64,000 nucleotides of DNA from the NCBI GenBank assembly GCA_002699585.1, contig PABP01000038.1:558001-622000 (forward strand), given 5' to 3'. The translations under genes were made by a program, and so were the position numbers. The DNA is from Anaerolineaceae bacterium. GTDB lineage: Bacteria > Chloroflexota > Anaerolineae > Aggregatilineales > Phototrophicaceae. The notes under the pieces were generated by a model that searched no databases, was not told the origin of the DNA, and saw nothing but the letters and a program-made list of their open reading frames with translations. Numbering within the stretch: the stretch's first letter is position 1; the number at the start of each line of letters is the position of its first letter. Positions 52,142 through 60,831 of this stretch are shown here, in pieces.

Positions 52142-52654
52142 ATGGATAATACAAAAATTCATCGTATTAACAGCAAAAAAATGAGGAGCGAAGACCTCCC
52201 AGGCGATGAGAAAGCACCTACGGATGCCTACAATGCCACACAGGAGTTTGATCTCATTGATCAGCACTCCGATATGCCGCCACGCTTTGCCGGTGATGCT
52301 GAAGAATCGATGCCTGCCGCCCTGCGTTTCTATCTCGGTGATGACAAAGCAGCGTGGTTCGATGTGGTCCTCAACAATGAATTGATCCTCGGTCGCAAAA
52401 CATCACCCAATGACCGCCAGGTGGATGTTGATCTGAACCCCTACGATGCGAAAGAACTCGGCGTATCACGGCATCATGCCATCATCCAGGCCCACCGGGA
52501 TCGCATTGCCATCAAGGACTTCAACAGCAGCAATGGCACGTATATCAACGACTATGTGCTCAAGCCGATGTTCTCATATCGCCTACAGAATGGTGATGTC
52601 GTGCAGCTTGGCAAGCTCAAGCTCATCGTTGAGTTTCGACAGGACCCATCATAA
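52142..52654 (+). CDS. FHA-domain protein
   Basis: A 170-residue soluble protein with one forkhead-associated domain in the C-terminal half: LILGRKTSPND with the conserved Gly-Arg, then GVSRHHAIIQ (Ser-Arg-x-His), and the FNSSNGTYIN block for phosphothreonine recognition, all intact. The N-terminal 70 residues are polar and probably disordered, and contain Thr residues (DAYNATQEFD) that could be phosphorylated for intramolecular FHA binding, as in GarA-type proteins. It diverges from the channel gene and precedes a propeller gene by 42 bases. No kinase is in the window. Confidence 0.9.
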   Translation: MDNTKIHRINSKKMRSEDLPGDEKAPTDAYNATQEFDLIDQHSDMPPRFAGDAEESMPAALRFYLGDDKAAWFDVVLNNELILGRKTSPNDRQVDVDLNPYDAKELGVSRHHAIIQAHRDRIAIKDFNSSNGTYINDYVLKPMFSYRLQNGDVVQLGKLKLIVEFRQDPS

Positions 52655-52696
52655 CTTTTGGCTCATCCGCACTGTGATTGACGCGAAAGCAAGCTG

Positions 52697-53788
52697 GTGA
52701 TTTTACGGCTCATCTGGCGTGCCAGTGCGTTTTTCGGCGCTCTTCTGCTCGCCCTTTGCCTGACAGTGATCCTATTAGGCACACAAACAGATGCTGTCAT
52801 CGCGCGTTACAGCCTGAACGATGTGTTTGTCCAGGGCATCGATCAGGATGCCCATATCTTCATACACGATCTCACGACCGACTTTCGCATTCCATTGACT
52901 GCCGAGGGCACCCGTAACCTCGGCTTCACCGATACGCCCGATGGCCAGCACAGCTTGTTCATCAGTGATGACTGTCAGGGGCATTATGGTCTGTGCCAGA
53001 TGGACCAGAATGGCCACAACAAGCAACTTTTATCAGCAGATTTGCCGCGCAATGCGGCTCCGGGTACGGGGGCAAGTTGGTCGCCGGATGGCACGCGGCT
53101 GGCCTTCGTCAGCCCAGCCCCCAATGATGCACGTCAGCCGACCCTCTATATCTTCGATTATCTATCGCATCAGCTTGAGCAAGCACCAACGCCCATCTAC
53201 ATGGACTGGGATGCACCGCTCATCTGGGAGCGTGACGGCCGCACGCTGACCTTCGTCATCGCCCAGCCGCGCATTTTCGTCGGCTACCAATATGATGTCG
53301 AAAGCGACTCTCGCCCGAAAGCGATTCGTACATGGCTTAAGGGCAGTTGGAACGCGCGAGCCAATGTATTGGATGCCTTCGGCAGCATCTTCCTGGTGAG
53401 GTCGAAGACTCTATCCGAAGCGGATTATGATCTATATTTGCTGGATGTCAGTTCTGGGGCAGCCTCTAATTTGAGCAACACACCCCTGATTAGCGAAGTC
53501 GATGCTGTCTTCGCAGAAGATAGCCCGACACTGGCCGTCATCAGCGCGGTTGGCAACTGGCATATGCTATCGACTGTATCCGCTGATTGGTCTAGCTGGC
53601 ACATGCTGACCACATCAGGCGGTGCTTTTTTAGCAACGCCGCACTGGGTCAATGGCGATACCGCTATTTTGTATCATCGGGGTACCATCGAGCAGCATCG
53701 GGCTTGTATTGTTTCTGTAGAAACATATCAAAACGAGTGCCCGCTCATGTGGACGCCCAATATTGTTTTTCTGGATACAGAGGAATAA
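52697..53788 (+). CDS. membrane-anchored TolB-like beta-propeller protein
   Basis: A 363-residue protein. The N-terminal hydrophobic segment (LIWRASAFFGALLLALCLTVILL) is an anchor or uncleaved signal; the rest is a WD40/TolB-type propeller (SWSPDGTRLAFVSPAPND, PLIWERDGRTLTFVIAQP, LLDVSSGAASNLSNTPL). GTG 52697 is the only plausible start before the helix; its ribosome binding site is weak. It is downstream of the FHA gene on the same strand and ends six bases before the convergent glycosyltransferase. Role unknown; the propeller would face outside the membrane. Confidence 0.72.
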   Translation: MILRLIWRASAFFGALLLALCLTVILLGTQTDAVIARYSLNDVFVQGIDQDAHIFIHDLTTDFRIPLTAEGTRNLGFTDTPDGQHSLFISDDCQGHYGLCQMDQNGHNKQLLSADLPRNAAPGTGASWSPDGTRLAFVSPAPNDARQPTLYIFDYLSHQLEQAPTPIYMDWDAPLIWERDGRTLTFVIAQPRIFVGYQYDVESDSRPKAIRTWLKGSWNARANVLDAFGSIFLVRSKTLSEADYDLYLLDVSSGAASNLSNTPLISEVDAVFAEDSPTLAVISAVGNWHMLSTVSADWSSWHMLTTSGGAFLATPHWVNGDTAILYHRGTIEQHRACIVSVETYQNECPLMWTPNIVFLDTEE

Positions 53789-53794
53789 ACAGCG

Positions 53795-54898
53795 TCAGCT
53801 GGGCAACAGACTGCGGTAGACATCGACGGTGGCCTGGGCCACACTGGCATGGGTAAAGTGCTGTAAAACGCGCTCACGGCCCTTGTCGGCCAATGCTTGC
53901 CGCAGACCAGCCTCATCGTGCAGGCGTTGTAGTGCACCAGTAATCGCTTCGGCGTTGCCTTCGGGAACAATCAGGCCCGCATCACCCAACACACCCGGAA
54001 TCGCCCCGCTATTACTGCCGACAACAGCCAACCCGGTCGCCATGGCCTCGACAAGCACGCGTCCGAACTGTTCTTTCCAATTGGGCCGCGTGAGCGACGG
54101 TAGCACCAGCGCATCAAACTGGCGATACATAGCGGGCATCTCCGATGATGGCATCCACTCAGTAAAGGTCACAGACTGGCTGATGCCCAACTGCTGACAA
54201 GTCTGCTGTAGCGAATCGCGCAAGGGGCCGCTACCCACCAGATGCAGTTGCCAATCTGCTTTGAGGCTGGCAACCGCCTGCAACAGATACTGCAAGCCTT
54301 TTTCTTCCACTAGCCGCCCAACATAACCTATCGTGAAGGGACGCTGTGCTTTTTCCGCTTCTGCTGGGGGATGGAACAAATCAGGGTCGGTCCCGAATTG
54401 GGGAATCACGCTGATGGGCTTTTGAAAGCCCTTTTCGCGGTAGACATCCGCCGCGCTTTGCGTACCTGCGATGGCCGCTTCTACGTTGTTCATCACCCAG
54501 GATTCGCCCCATTTGAAGGGCGGCGGATAGGTCCGGTTGATGTTCTGCCAAGTGAAGAACAGCGAACGCGCCCCCATACGACGCGCATGATACAGCGCAT
54601 GCCAGGTCGCGGCGTTATAGGGTTCTTCGTCAATGTGGACAATATCCGGCTTAAAGTCGTTTAGCAGGCGCGGCAGTTGCGGATAGTAGTGAAAATGAAA
54701 GTTGCCATTGAGTGTGATGGGAGTCTCTTGCAGCGTATATCCGTTGGTGTAGACGCGCTCCAGGGGTTGTTCGCCACGTTCATCCCGCCAGGAAGGCGGC
54801 ACAGCCACCATCAGATCCACGCCCTGCTGTGCAATCAGCTCCAACTTGCGCTGATATATCCCGACGATGCAGGCTTTGGAAAGCATAAAAACGCGCAC
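53795..54898 (-). CDS. GT4-family glycosyltransferase
   Basis: A 367-residue GT-B glycosyltransferase. The N-terminal domain has SKACIVGIYQRKLELIA and DIVHIDEEPYNAATW; the C-terminal GT1-type nucleotide-sugar domain has TIGYVGRLVEEKGLQYLLQA, HLVGSGPLRDSL and the EX7E motif in EQFGRVLVE. It transfers a sugar to a glycolipid, polysaccharide or protein acceptor; the acceptor is unknown. The start is uncertain: I chose GTG 54896-54898 because family members begin with a short VRVFMLSK-like strand; a TTG at 54925 or ATG at 54889 are alternatives. No strong ribosome binding site is seen. Confidence 0.85.
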   Translation of the reverse strand: MRVFMLSKACIVGIYQRKLELIAQQGVDLMVAVPPSWRDERGEQPLERVYTNGYTLQETPITLNGNFHFHYYPQLPRLLNDFKPDIVHIDEEPYNAATWHALYHARRMGARSLFFTWQNINRTYPPPFKWGESWVMNNVEAAIAGTQSAADVYREKGFQKPISVIPQFGTDPDLFHPPAEAEKAQRPFTIGYVGRLVEEKGLQYLLQAVASLKADWQLHLVGSGPLRDSLQQTCQQLGISQSVTFTEWMPSSEMPAMYRQFDALVLPSLTRPNWKEQFGRVLVEAMATGLAVVGSNSGAIPGVLGDAGLIVPEGNAEAITGALQRLHDEAGLRQALADKGRERVLQHFTHASVAQATVDVYRSLLPS

Positions 54899-55239
54899 GA
54901 CACTTTGCTCGGAGGAAGTTGACAATCAAGTTAAAAATCTATGTACCCATTAACACAACAAGCCTGTTGTAGAGGATACAACAGGCTTGCCGCAAAATAT
55001 AGTTCCCAAATAAGAGAGGGGTATTTGAGGTGCTTTCTGTGGGTCAGCATCCTCTGTCGTTGGCAATTGAATTGTCTCATAGACACCACGTCCAAATAAG
55101 TGATATTTGTCACAAACGGACCTGACATTCGTCGCCGACTCTTAATAATGTGAAATAATGCGCCAGTTTTGTAACTTTCGTGCTTATGGGTTAGCGATGC
55201 GGTACACTCCATTATCATATCAAACGAAACCGTATTCCT
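54899..55239. other. 341-base divergent intergenic region with stem-loop
   Basis: It lies between the leftward glycosyltransferase and the rightward TPR gene. A perfect 13-bp stem is at 54959-54989. I see no coding ORF, RNA gene or strong promoter pair. Confidence 0.5.
54959..54989. other. 13-bp perfect stem-loop in the glycosyltransferase leader
   Basis: CAAGCCTGTTGTA and TACAACAGGCTTG pair perfectly around GAGGA. There is no T-run on either side and the element lies upstream of both divergent genes, so it is not an ordinary terminator. An mRNA leader structure or an operator for a dimeric protein are possible. Confidence 0.6.
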
Positions 55240-56442
55240 ATGCGCATCAATCGGCGAACATCGCGTCCACTATTTGGTTCCAGAAGCAGAAATTACAGCG
55301 GTTGCCTCCCCTCTTTATTCATTCTGAGTATCATCATCGGCATGGTCGGCATGTCCCGCGATTGGATCGCTGAGTGGTTGCTAAAGACGAACGTCAGCCA
55401 GCAGTCGATTGAGGCTGCACAGGCAGCATTCGCTCGTGGCGACTTGGATAGTACGATCAAGCAGGCCCAAGAGCTGTGGGAAGCTTCGCCGGAAAATACT
55501 GACGCCCTGATCTTATTGGCGCGGGCGCTCATCTATAACAGCTATGTTGATCATCACCTGGAGGCGGACCGCCGCCGCGCCCTGCAACTGACGACCAATG
55601 CCTACAATCAACCGCTCATTCGGACGCGGGTGCAAGCGATTCATGCTTTCGCACTACAGGCCAATGATCGCAGTGCCGATGCTACCCGCATGGCCACCGC
55701 GGCCATTCAGCGCGATAGTAACAATATCACCGCCCGGATTGCACTAGCACTGGGTTATGCGCAACAGGGGCTTTTCGACCTGGGGTTGCGCGAGGCCCGC
55801 ACTGCCGTCGAATTGGCCGACAACAGCGATAGTCCCTGGCGTATGGATGCCTACCGAACGCTGGCAATCATCCTGGGTGATATGGGCCGCTATCAAGAAG
55901 CTATCGCCAATGTGAATCAGGCCATTGGCATCCATCGGCGCATGATCCCGCTGTACTTCGAGCGAGCACTATACGCTATGCAAATCAGCGATACAAGCAA
56001 CGCGACCGCGGCTTACTTCCAAGTGGTCGCACTCAACGAAAACAATGCCAAAGCTCATTTGCGCCTATGCGAAGTATCAGTCCGCTTGCGTGAGCGCGAA
56101 GCAGCCGTTGACTACTGTACCCAGGCCACTCAACTGGCCCCGACATGGTCAGATGGCTGGTATCATCTTGGACGTGAATATTTCTTGCAGGGCAGCCTTG
56201 TAGAAGCCCGCGATGCCCTCAAACGCTGCACAACCCTGCAAACGCTGCAAAACATGCCCATTGAGGAACGCCAGTTTGAGTGCTGGTATCTACAGGGGCA
56301 GGCGGCGGAAGCGCTCGGCGATTGTGATACGCTGGTTCCGCTCTACAACCAGTTCCAGGCGATGGCCGCTAACTCGTCTATTGAACAAACCTGGACCTAC
56401 CCCCCGGAAGGCCCCTCGATCTGCGTGCAGGCGGCATCCTAG
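55240..56442 (+). CDS. TPR-repeat protein with N-terminal membrane helix
   Basis: A 400-residue protein: a basic N-terminus, a hydrophobic helix at about 23-38 (LPSLFILSIIIGMVGM), then an array of TPRs from about 55 (AAQAAFARGDLDSTIKQAQELWEASPENTDAL, MATAAIQRDSNNITARIALALGYAQQG, YRTLAIILGDMGRYQEAIANVNQAIG, LREREAAVDYCTQATQLAPTWSDG). Probably membrane-tethered and used for protein-protein contacts. A sixth or seventh repeat has several Cys. Function unknown. The start is the first ATG of the frame; the ribosome binding site is weak. Confidence 0.78.
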   Translation: MRINRRTSRPLFGSRSRNYSGCLPSLFILSIIIGMVGMSRDWIAEWLLKTNVSQQSIEAAQAAFARGDLDSTIKQAQELWEASPENTDALILLARALIYNSYVDHHLEADRRRALQLTTNAYNQPLIRTRVQAIHAFALQANDRSADATRMATAAIQRDSNNITARIALALGYAQQGLFDLGLREARTAVELADNSDSPWRMDAYRTLAIILGDMGRYQEAIANVNQAIGIHRRMIPLYFERALYAMQISDTSNATAAYFQVVALNENNAKAHLRLCEVSVRLREREAAVDYCTQATQLAPTWSDGWYHLGREYFLQGSLVEARDALKRCTTLQTLQNMPIEERQFECWYLQGQAAEALGDCDTLVPLYNQFQAMAANSSIEQTWTYPPEGPSICVQAAS

Positions 56443-56543
56443 CCCCAAGATTTACGACTTTTATACAGTCCGTGCTGCAACCCCCTATCTATGCATGCGT
56501 ATAAGTGCATAGAAGTGTCATCGAGAAATTAGGGGGAAATATC

Positions 56544-56930
56544 ATGTACGAAAAACGCAAGAACGACTTCAAAGGCACCCGTTCAGTTACATCCGTCGCA
56601 GCAGTGCTCATCATCCTGGGCGCGCTATTTTTGCTGCTGAACCGTCAGCCGGAAGCCACCGTCGTCACCAGTGGCACAACCACCATTGTCGATACGGTTG
56701 TTGGTGGCGTCGCCGGCTTAGTCGGCGGGATCGTCGGTCTGGTTGGCGCGCTGGTCGGTGGCGTCCTGGGCCTGGTCGCGGCGATTATCGCGGGCACGCT
56801 CGGCCTGGTTGGCGGCATCATTGGCATCGTATTTGGCGTACTGGGTGGCATTCTGGGGCTGGTCTTTGTGCTAGTGCCGCTGGTGCTTATCGTCGCCGGT
56901 GCAGCCCTCCTCATCCGCGCGACACGCTAA
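56544..56930 (+). CDS. small glycine-rich hydrophobic membrane protein
   Basis: A 128-residue protein from ATG 56544 (AGGGGG at 56531-56536). After a polar start (MYEKRKNDFKGTR), residues 20-40 form one membrane helix. From residue 55 a Gly-Val-Leu repeat (GGVAGLVGGIVGLVGALVGG and so on) forms two or three further helices with small-residue packing motifs. It leads the cluster with the two SGVG-repeat proteins, 29 bases before the next gene. It may be a membrane-organising or phage-shock-like protein; this is a guess. No family recognised. Confidence 0.7.
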   Translation: MYEKRKNDFKGTRSVTSVAAVLIILGALFLLLNRQPEATVVTSGTTTIVDTVVGGVAGLVGGIVGLVGALVGGVLGLVAAIIAGTLGLVGGIIGIVFGVLGGILGLVFVLVPLVLIVAGAALLIRATR

Positions 56931-56959
56931 ACGCAAATCGCCCATAGAAAGCCTATTCC

Positions 56960-57910
56960 ATGTCCCTTAAACGTACACGCACAGGGTATCGCTCCATGTT
57001 CTGGCCGATTGTCTTAATCGGCATAGGCCTCACATGGCTGCTGATTAACGCTGACATCATCAGTGGGGCCAGCTTAGTCGCCCTGTTCCAACTATGGCCC
57101 TTGTTACTCATTGCTATCGGCCTAGACCTGCTATTCGGACGGTCATCCAGCCTGATGGGCGGCCTTATTGGCATCGCGACAGTGGCAGCCTTCTTAGGGC
57201 TGGCCGTATTTGGCCCAGCACTCGGCCTGATCACATTGCCGGAACGTCAGCAAGAAACGCTCACTTTTACGACCGATGGTGCCCAGAGCTACGCCCTCAA
57301 CCTGAGGGCGGGCACGGAAACAGTCACCATTGCTGCCGGGGCCGACGATGGCACACTCGTCGCTGCTGACGTGGTCTACTATGGTGATATTCGCTACGTC
57401 AACGAGGGCACTGACGAGCGCACCGTGACCATAGAAGAAACCCACTCGCCATCGAACACCCTGTTCATACCCAACACCATCGTCAATGATGACGAATCCA
57501 GCGACTGGTTCATCAGCCTGAATCCGACTTTGCCCGTCACTCTGACGTTGGATAGTGGCGTTGGCCAACTCAATGTGGATCTATCTGAAGTCAACCTGGC
57601 CGATTTCAATGCCAACTTGGGCGTGGGCGCAGCCGACATCGTGCTGCCCATGCCCCAGCAGAGCTATGCCGTGCAGATCGACAGCGGCGTTGGCGAAGTC
57701 AACATCGACGTGCCAGATGACGCCGCCATTCAAGTATCGATCAATTCAGGGATCGGCGGCGTTGATGTCCCTGACTGGCTGATCGCCACTAGGCAAGATG
57801 ACAGCGTCGTCGGTGTCGATGGTACCTGGCACACAGACGGCTTCTCAGATGCCGAAAACACCATCACCATTTTGGTTGAGGGCGGCATCGGCAGCGTTAA
57901 CCTGCGCTGA
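56960..57910 (+). CDS. LiaF/DUF5668-like membrane protein with beta-helical SGVG repeats
   Basis: A 316-residue protein. Residues 10-95 contain two or three helices typical of LiaI/LiaF-type membrane domains (FWPIVLIGIGLTWLLINADI, LFQLWPLLLIAIGLDLLFG). From about 110 is an extracytoplasmic beta-rich domain with repeated SGVG or SGIG turns (LDSGVGQLNVDL, IDSGVGEVNIDV, INSGIGGVDVP, VEGGIGSVNLR). The LiaF family damps envelope-stress signalling in Firmicutes; whether that applies here is inference. It is co-oriented with the upstream Gly-rich protein and the downstream soluble SGVG protein. Confidence 0.8.
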   Translation: MSLKRTRTGYRSMFWPIVLIGIGLTWLLINADIISGASLVALFQLWPLLLIAIGLDLLFGRSSSLMGGLIGIATVAAFLGLAVFGPALGLITLPERQQETLTFTTDGAQSYALNLRAGTETVTIAAGADDGTLVAADVVYYGDIRYVNEGTDERTVTIEETHSPSNTLFIPNTIVNDDESSDWFISLNPTLPVTLTLDSGVGQLNVDLSEVNLADFNANLGVGAADIVLPMPQQSYAVQIDSGVGEVNIDVPDDAAIQVSINSGIGGVDVPDWLIATRQDDSVVGVDGTWHTDGFSDAENTITILVEGGIGSVNLR

Positions 57911-57987
57911 ACGATTGAACCGAATCGCCTCAAAATCCGTAAAGATAGATATAACCCTGAAAACCTAAGTCCGAGTAGGAGAAACTC

Positions 57988-58881
57988 ATGACAAACGATA
58001 TGGAACCCAAAGAACCTGAAACCAAAGAAAAGCGTAAGCGCGACTCCCAGAACGTTGAATGGCAATTTGACTTCGCCAACCTGGGCGAGAGCTTCAAGAA
58101 TCTGGTCGGCTCATTGGCTGGCGACGAAGAAACCAAACATGCTACTTTCAAGCACCCGATTGATGGGGCCAGCAGTGCCTACGTCGAAATTGGCTTCAGC
58201 ATCGGCAAAGGCAGCATTCGCCCGCTGCTCAGTTCAACCAATCTGATGGAAGCCGACATTACCTATGTCGGTGAAGTCGAGTTCGATGTTGAGGGCGAGC
58301 AGCATAAGAGCGTGAAGTTGGCCCAAAAGAACCCCAAGAATGTACTGGGACCGCTGCGTCAGGGCTTCCGCGCACTGGCGGATCGGCAGGACCTGGAATG
58401 GAACATCGGCATGGCAACAGGTATCCCGCTTGACCTGAGTATCGACGGTGGTGTCGGCCCAATTGAAGCCGACCTGACCGGGCTAACGGTCAAAGACCTG
58501 GAGATTGACAGCGGCGTTGGCACCATGCACGTCACGCTACCCGTTCAGGACCATGCTCTGAACACCGAAATCGACAGCGGCGTGGGCCAGTTGACCATCA
58601 TCGTGCCGGAAGGCGCACATGGCACCCTCGACATTGAGGGCGGCGTTGGTGAAGTCAAAATCCTGGTATCGCCGAATGCAGCCGTCTATCTGGAAGCCGA
58701 AAGCGGCCTGGGCAGCATCCAGACACCGGACAACATGAAACGCATCTCCGGCAAGAGCGAATTCCTGGATAACAGCGGTGAATGGCGTACTGAAGGCTAT
58801 GAACTGGCCCAGAAGCGCTTGCGCGTCCAGTTTGATGGCGGCGTCGGTAGCTTCCGCATCGCCCACCATCGCCAAGCCTAG
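57988..58881 (+). CDS. soluble protein with DUF4097/LiaF-like SGVG repeats
   Basis: A 297-residue protein without signal peptide or membrane helix. The N-terminus is charged (EPKEPETKEKRKRD). The C-terminal half carries the same beta-solenoid pattern as its neighbour (IDGGVGPIEADL, IDSGVGTMHVTLP, IDSGVGQLTIIV, IEGGVGEVKILV, FDGGVGSFRI). It starts at ATG 57988 with GTAGGAGAAA upstream. As a cytoplasmic counterpart of the membrane-anchored paralogue it may form mixed beta-helix assemblies with it; that is inference. A bidirectional terminator follows. Confidence 0.75.
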   Translation: MTNDMEPKEPETKEKRKRDSQNVEWQFDFANLGESFKNLVGSLAGDEETKHATFKHPIDGASSAYVEIGFSIGKGSIRPLLSSTNLMEADITYVGEVEFDVEGEQHKSVKLAQKNPKNVLGPLRQGFRALADRQDLEWNIGMATGIPLDLSIDGGVGPIEADLTGLTVKDLEIDSGVGTMHVTLPVQDHALNTEIDSGVGQLTIIVPEGAHGTLDIEGGVGEVKILVSPNAAVYLEAESGLGSIQTPDNMKRISGKSEFLDNSGEWRTEGYELAQKRLRVQFDGGVGSFRIAHHRQA

Positions 58882-58901
58882 CACTTACCGACAGGTAACA
58901 A

Positions 58902-58935
58902 AAAAACGGGCACTCCGTACGGAGTGCCCGTTTTT
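58902..58935. terminator. bidirectional intrinsic terminator
   Basis: A perfect 17-bp palindrome (AAAAACGGGCACTCCGT and its complement) gives a strong hairpin with T-runs on both strands, between the convergent SGVG-protein gene and the small membrane protein gene. Confidence 0.93.
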
Positions 58936-58955
58936 AATTTCTGAAAGCGTGTCGA

Positions 58956-59231
58956 TTATGCAGCCGGGTCGGATACGCTGGCCTCTTCGGCAGCTTCCGG
59001 CAGATCATCCTCTTCGTCTTCCCAGCTAATGATCCAGATGCACAACCCCGCCACCAGCACACAGGCTACGATCAGTGCAATCCATTGGCCGATAGCCAAC
59101 CCCACATTGCTCGCAACAACAGCCAGCATAAAAATCATGCCGACAGAAAGAACGATCCAGGCGGCAAGGCGCGGATGTCTCATAGCCCATTTGACAAGCG
59201 GAAAGTTTTGCATCGTCTGTTTCCCAGTCAT
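58956..59231 (-). CDS. small two-helix membrane protein
   Basis: 91 residues; two membrane helices (WIVLSVGMIFMLAVVASNVG and WIALIVACVLVAGLCIWIIS) and an acidic C-terminal tail (EDEEDDLPEAAEEA). No family recognised. ATG 59229-59231 could be replaced by the in-frame ATG six codons on. A monocistronic unit between two terminator-bounded regions. Confidence 0.7.
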   Translation of the reverse strand: MTGKQTMQNFPLVKWAMRHPRLAAWIVLSVGMIFMLAVVASNVGLAIGQWIALIVACVLVAGLCIWIISWEDEEDDLPEAAEEASVSDPAA

Positions 59232-59347
59232 TACAAAAACTGTGGCGATAGTAGCAGATTGTAGCTACAGATTGCAAGGGACGGACTCATTAAAGCAAAA
59301 GGCGTGCCGCAGCACGCCCTGAGTCACATTTTGAAAAAACAGAAAGT

Positions 59348-60508
59348 CTAGATCGGCTGCAATACACGATCTTTACGCAACTGCTTCCATAGAATGGTCT
59401 TGGGGCTGTTGGACGTCACTTCTTCGACGACTTCGCGCCAAACAGGCACTTTGATCTCGTTCAGCGTGATGGGTTCGTAACCCACGCTCTGGAATGCCTT
59501 GATGGTCGTATCCGGGATGGACTGCGGCAGGAAGACAAAACCCACTTCGCTTTGCAGCTCTTTGGAAGATTCCTCCACCGCCTGCACCATGTGCTGGGCG
59601 ACGGCCTTCACAGGGAAGCCCTCAGCCAAATAGAATTCATCCATGCGCGTGACCAGGTTTTCAACCGTCCAACCCATCAGGCCGACCGTCTTCTCGTCCT
59701 TATCCAGCGCCAATAGATAACTCTTCTGGCCAAATGTCATCATGACATCCATACGCGACACCGTTTTGTCGGTCCGCTCACTGATGAACTTGGCAATGGC
59801 CTCTGCGTTACCGGGCATGCCCCGCTTAACGGTAAGGCCTTCTGCGGATTGAACCACGGTTGTTTCCTCTTCACTTGGCACAGGTTCACCCCCCTGGCCC
59901 GTCAAGGTCTTACGAATCTCTACCCACTGCGCCTGAACTTGCTTCCAGGTGTCTTCTACCGAACCATCATTGGTGATGACGACATCGGCACGGGCCAATT
60001 TTTCGTTCTGCTTACCCTGAGAAAGGATGCGACGTTTGGCATCTTCTTCGCTCAGTTTACGGCGTAGGACCAAACGCTTGTACTGCGTCTGGGGTTTGGC
60101 ATCTACCACCCAGATGGCATCGACTTTATCGGCCAGATCGCCTTCCAGAAGTTTAATGGCTTCGACCACAATAATCCGTTGTTTGGCGCGCTTGATGAGC
60201 AGCTCAATTGCCTGCCGAATGATGGGATGCGTGATCTTCTCTAGTTTTTCCAGGGCTTGCGGGTTTGAAAAAACAATCTGGGCCAACATCTGGCGATTAA
60301 TGCGCTTATCCGGGCCAATGATGAACTGGCCAAAGGTCTGGATAACGGGCTTGTATGCCGGGGCACCGGGCATCATCGTTTGATGGCCCAATTTATCGGC
60401 GTCGATTGTGTAAGCCCCCAGATGTTGCAACATCTGCCTGACGACGCTTTTACCCGTAGCAATATTCCCCGTGAGGCCGATCACATATTTATTTGGCCAT
60501 TGACCCAC
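59348..60508 (-). CDS. coaE: dephospho-CoA kinase fused to a GNAT-like domain
   Basis: A 386-residue fusion. Residues 1-200 are CoaE, the last CoA-synthesis step: P-loop GLTGNIATGKS at 11-21, YTIDADKLGHQ, THPIIRQAIELLI lid region and VVEAIKLLEGDL. After a linker (about 205-230), residues 230-386 resemble an acetyltransferase-type domain (KSYLLALDKDEKTVGLMGWTVENL, AVAQHMVQAVEESSKELQSEVGFVFLP, QSVGYEPITLNE). CoaE is normally 200 residues alone, so the fusion is notable. Start GTG 60508 was chosen because GGAGG lies seven bases upstream; earlier codons in the frame lack a site. Confidence 0.87.
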   Translation of the reverse strand: MGQWPNKYVIGLTGNIATGKSVVRQMLQHLGAYTIDADKLGHQTMMPGAPAYKPVIQTFGQFIIGPDKRINRQMLAQIVFSNPQALEKLEKITHPIIRQAIELLIKRAKQRIIVVEAIKLLEGDLADKVDAIWVVDAKPQTQYKRLVLRRKLSEEDAKRRILSQGKQNEKLARADVVITNDGSVEDTWKQVQAQWVEIRKTLTGQGGEPVPSEEETTVVQSAEGLTVKRGMPGNAEAIAKFISERTDKTVSRMDVMMTFGQKSYLLALDKDEKTVGLMGWTVENLVTRMDEFYLAEGFPVKAVAQHMVQAVEESSKELQSEVGFVFLPQSIPDTTIKAFQSVGYEPITLNEIKVPVWREVVEEVTSNSPKTILWKQLRKDRVLQPI

Positions 60509-60747
60509 GGCTACACCTCCGCGCTTCGCTGATGTCGATTGATATTTTCCAGGCTCATCCGATAAGCTGCCCACATAAGATTGATGCACAACAAGCGCAG
60601 ACAAATGCCGCACTCAAACAGTATGGTGACAACTCTTCGTTATTCATACTAACTTACGGTTGCAGTATACCATCAAAATAATGTTACTGCATTTGGTGCC
60701 GTTGCAAACGTAAGAAACCCATTCTTAACGTTGGAAATATGGGTAAC

Positions 60748-60780
60748 AAAAAGCGCTCCCATTTGTAGGAGCGCTTTTTT
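60748..60780. terminator. intrinsic terminator of yceI (bidirectional form)
   Basis: The 12-bp stem AAAAAGCGCTCC / GGAGCGCTTTTT has an 8-base loop and T-runs on both strands. It lies downstream of the leftward YceI gene and upstream of the coaE region. Confidence 0.88.
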
Positions 60781-60831
60781 ATCGCATGTCTATCGCTTAT
60801 ATCACATACGAGCTTGGGGGGCTTTATGCAG

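Noticed and set aside
51938-52267. N-terminal extension of the channel-like protein
   Set aside because: It overlaps the divergent FHA gene and has no channel-like sequence; ATG 51937 begins the first hydrophobic helix.
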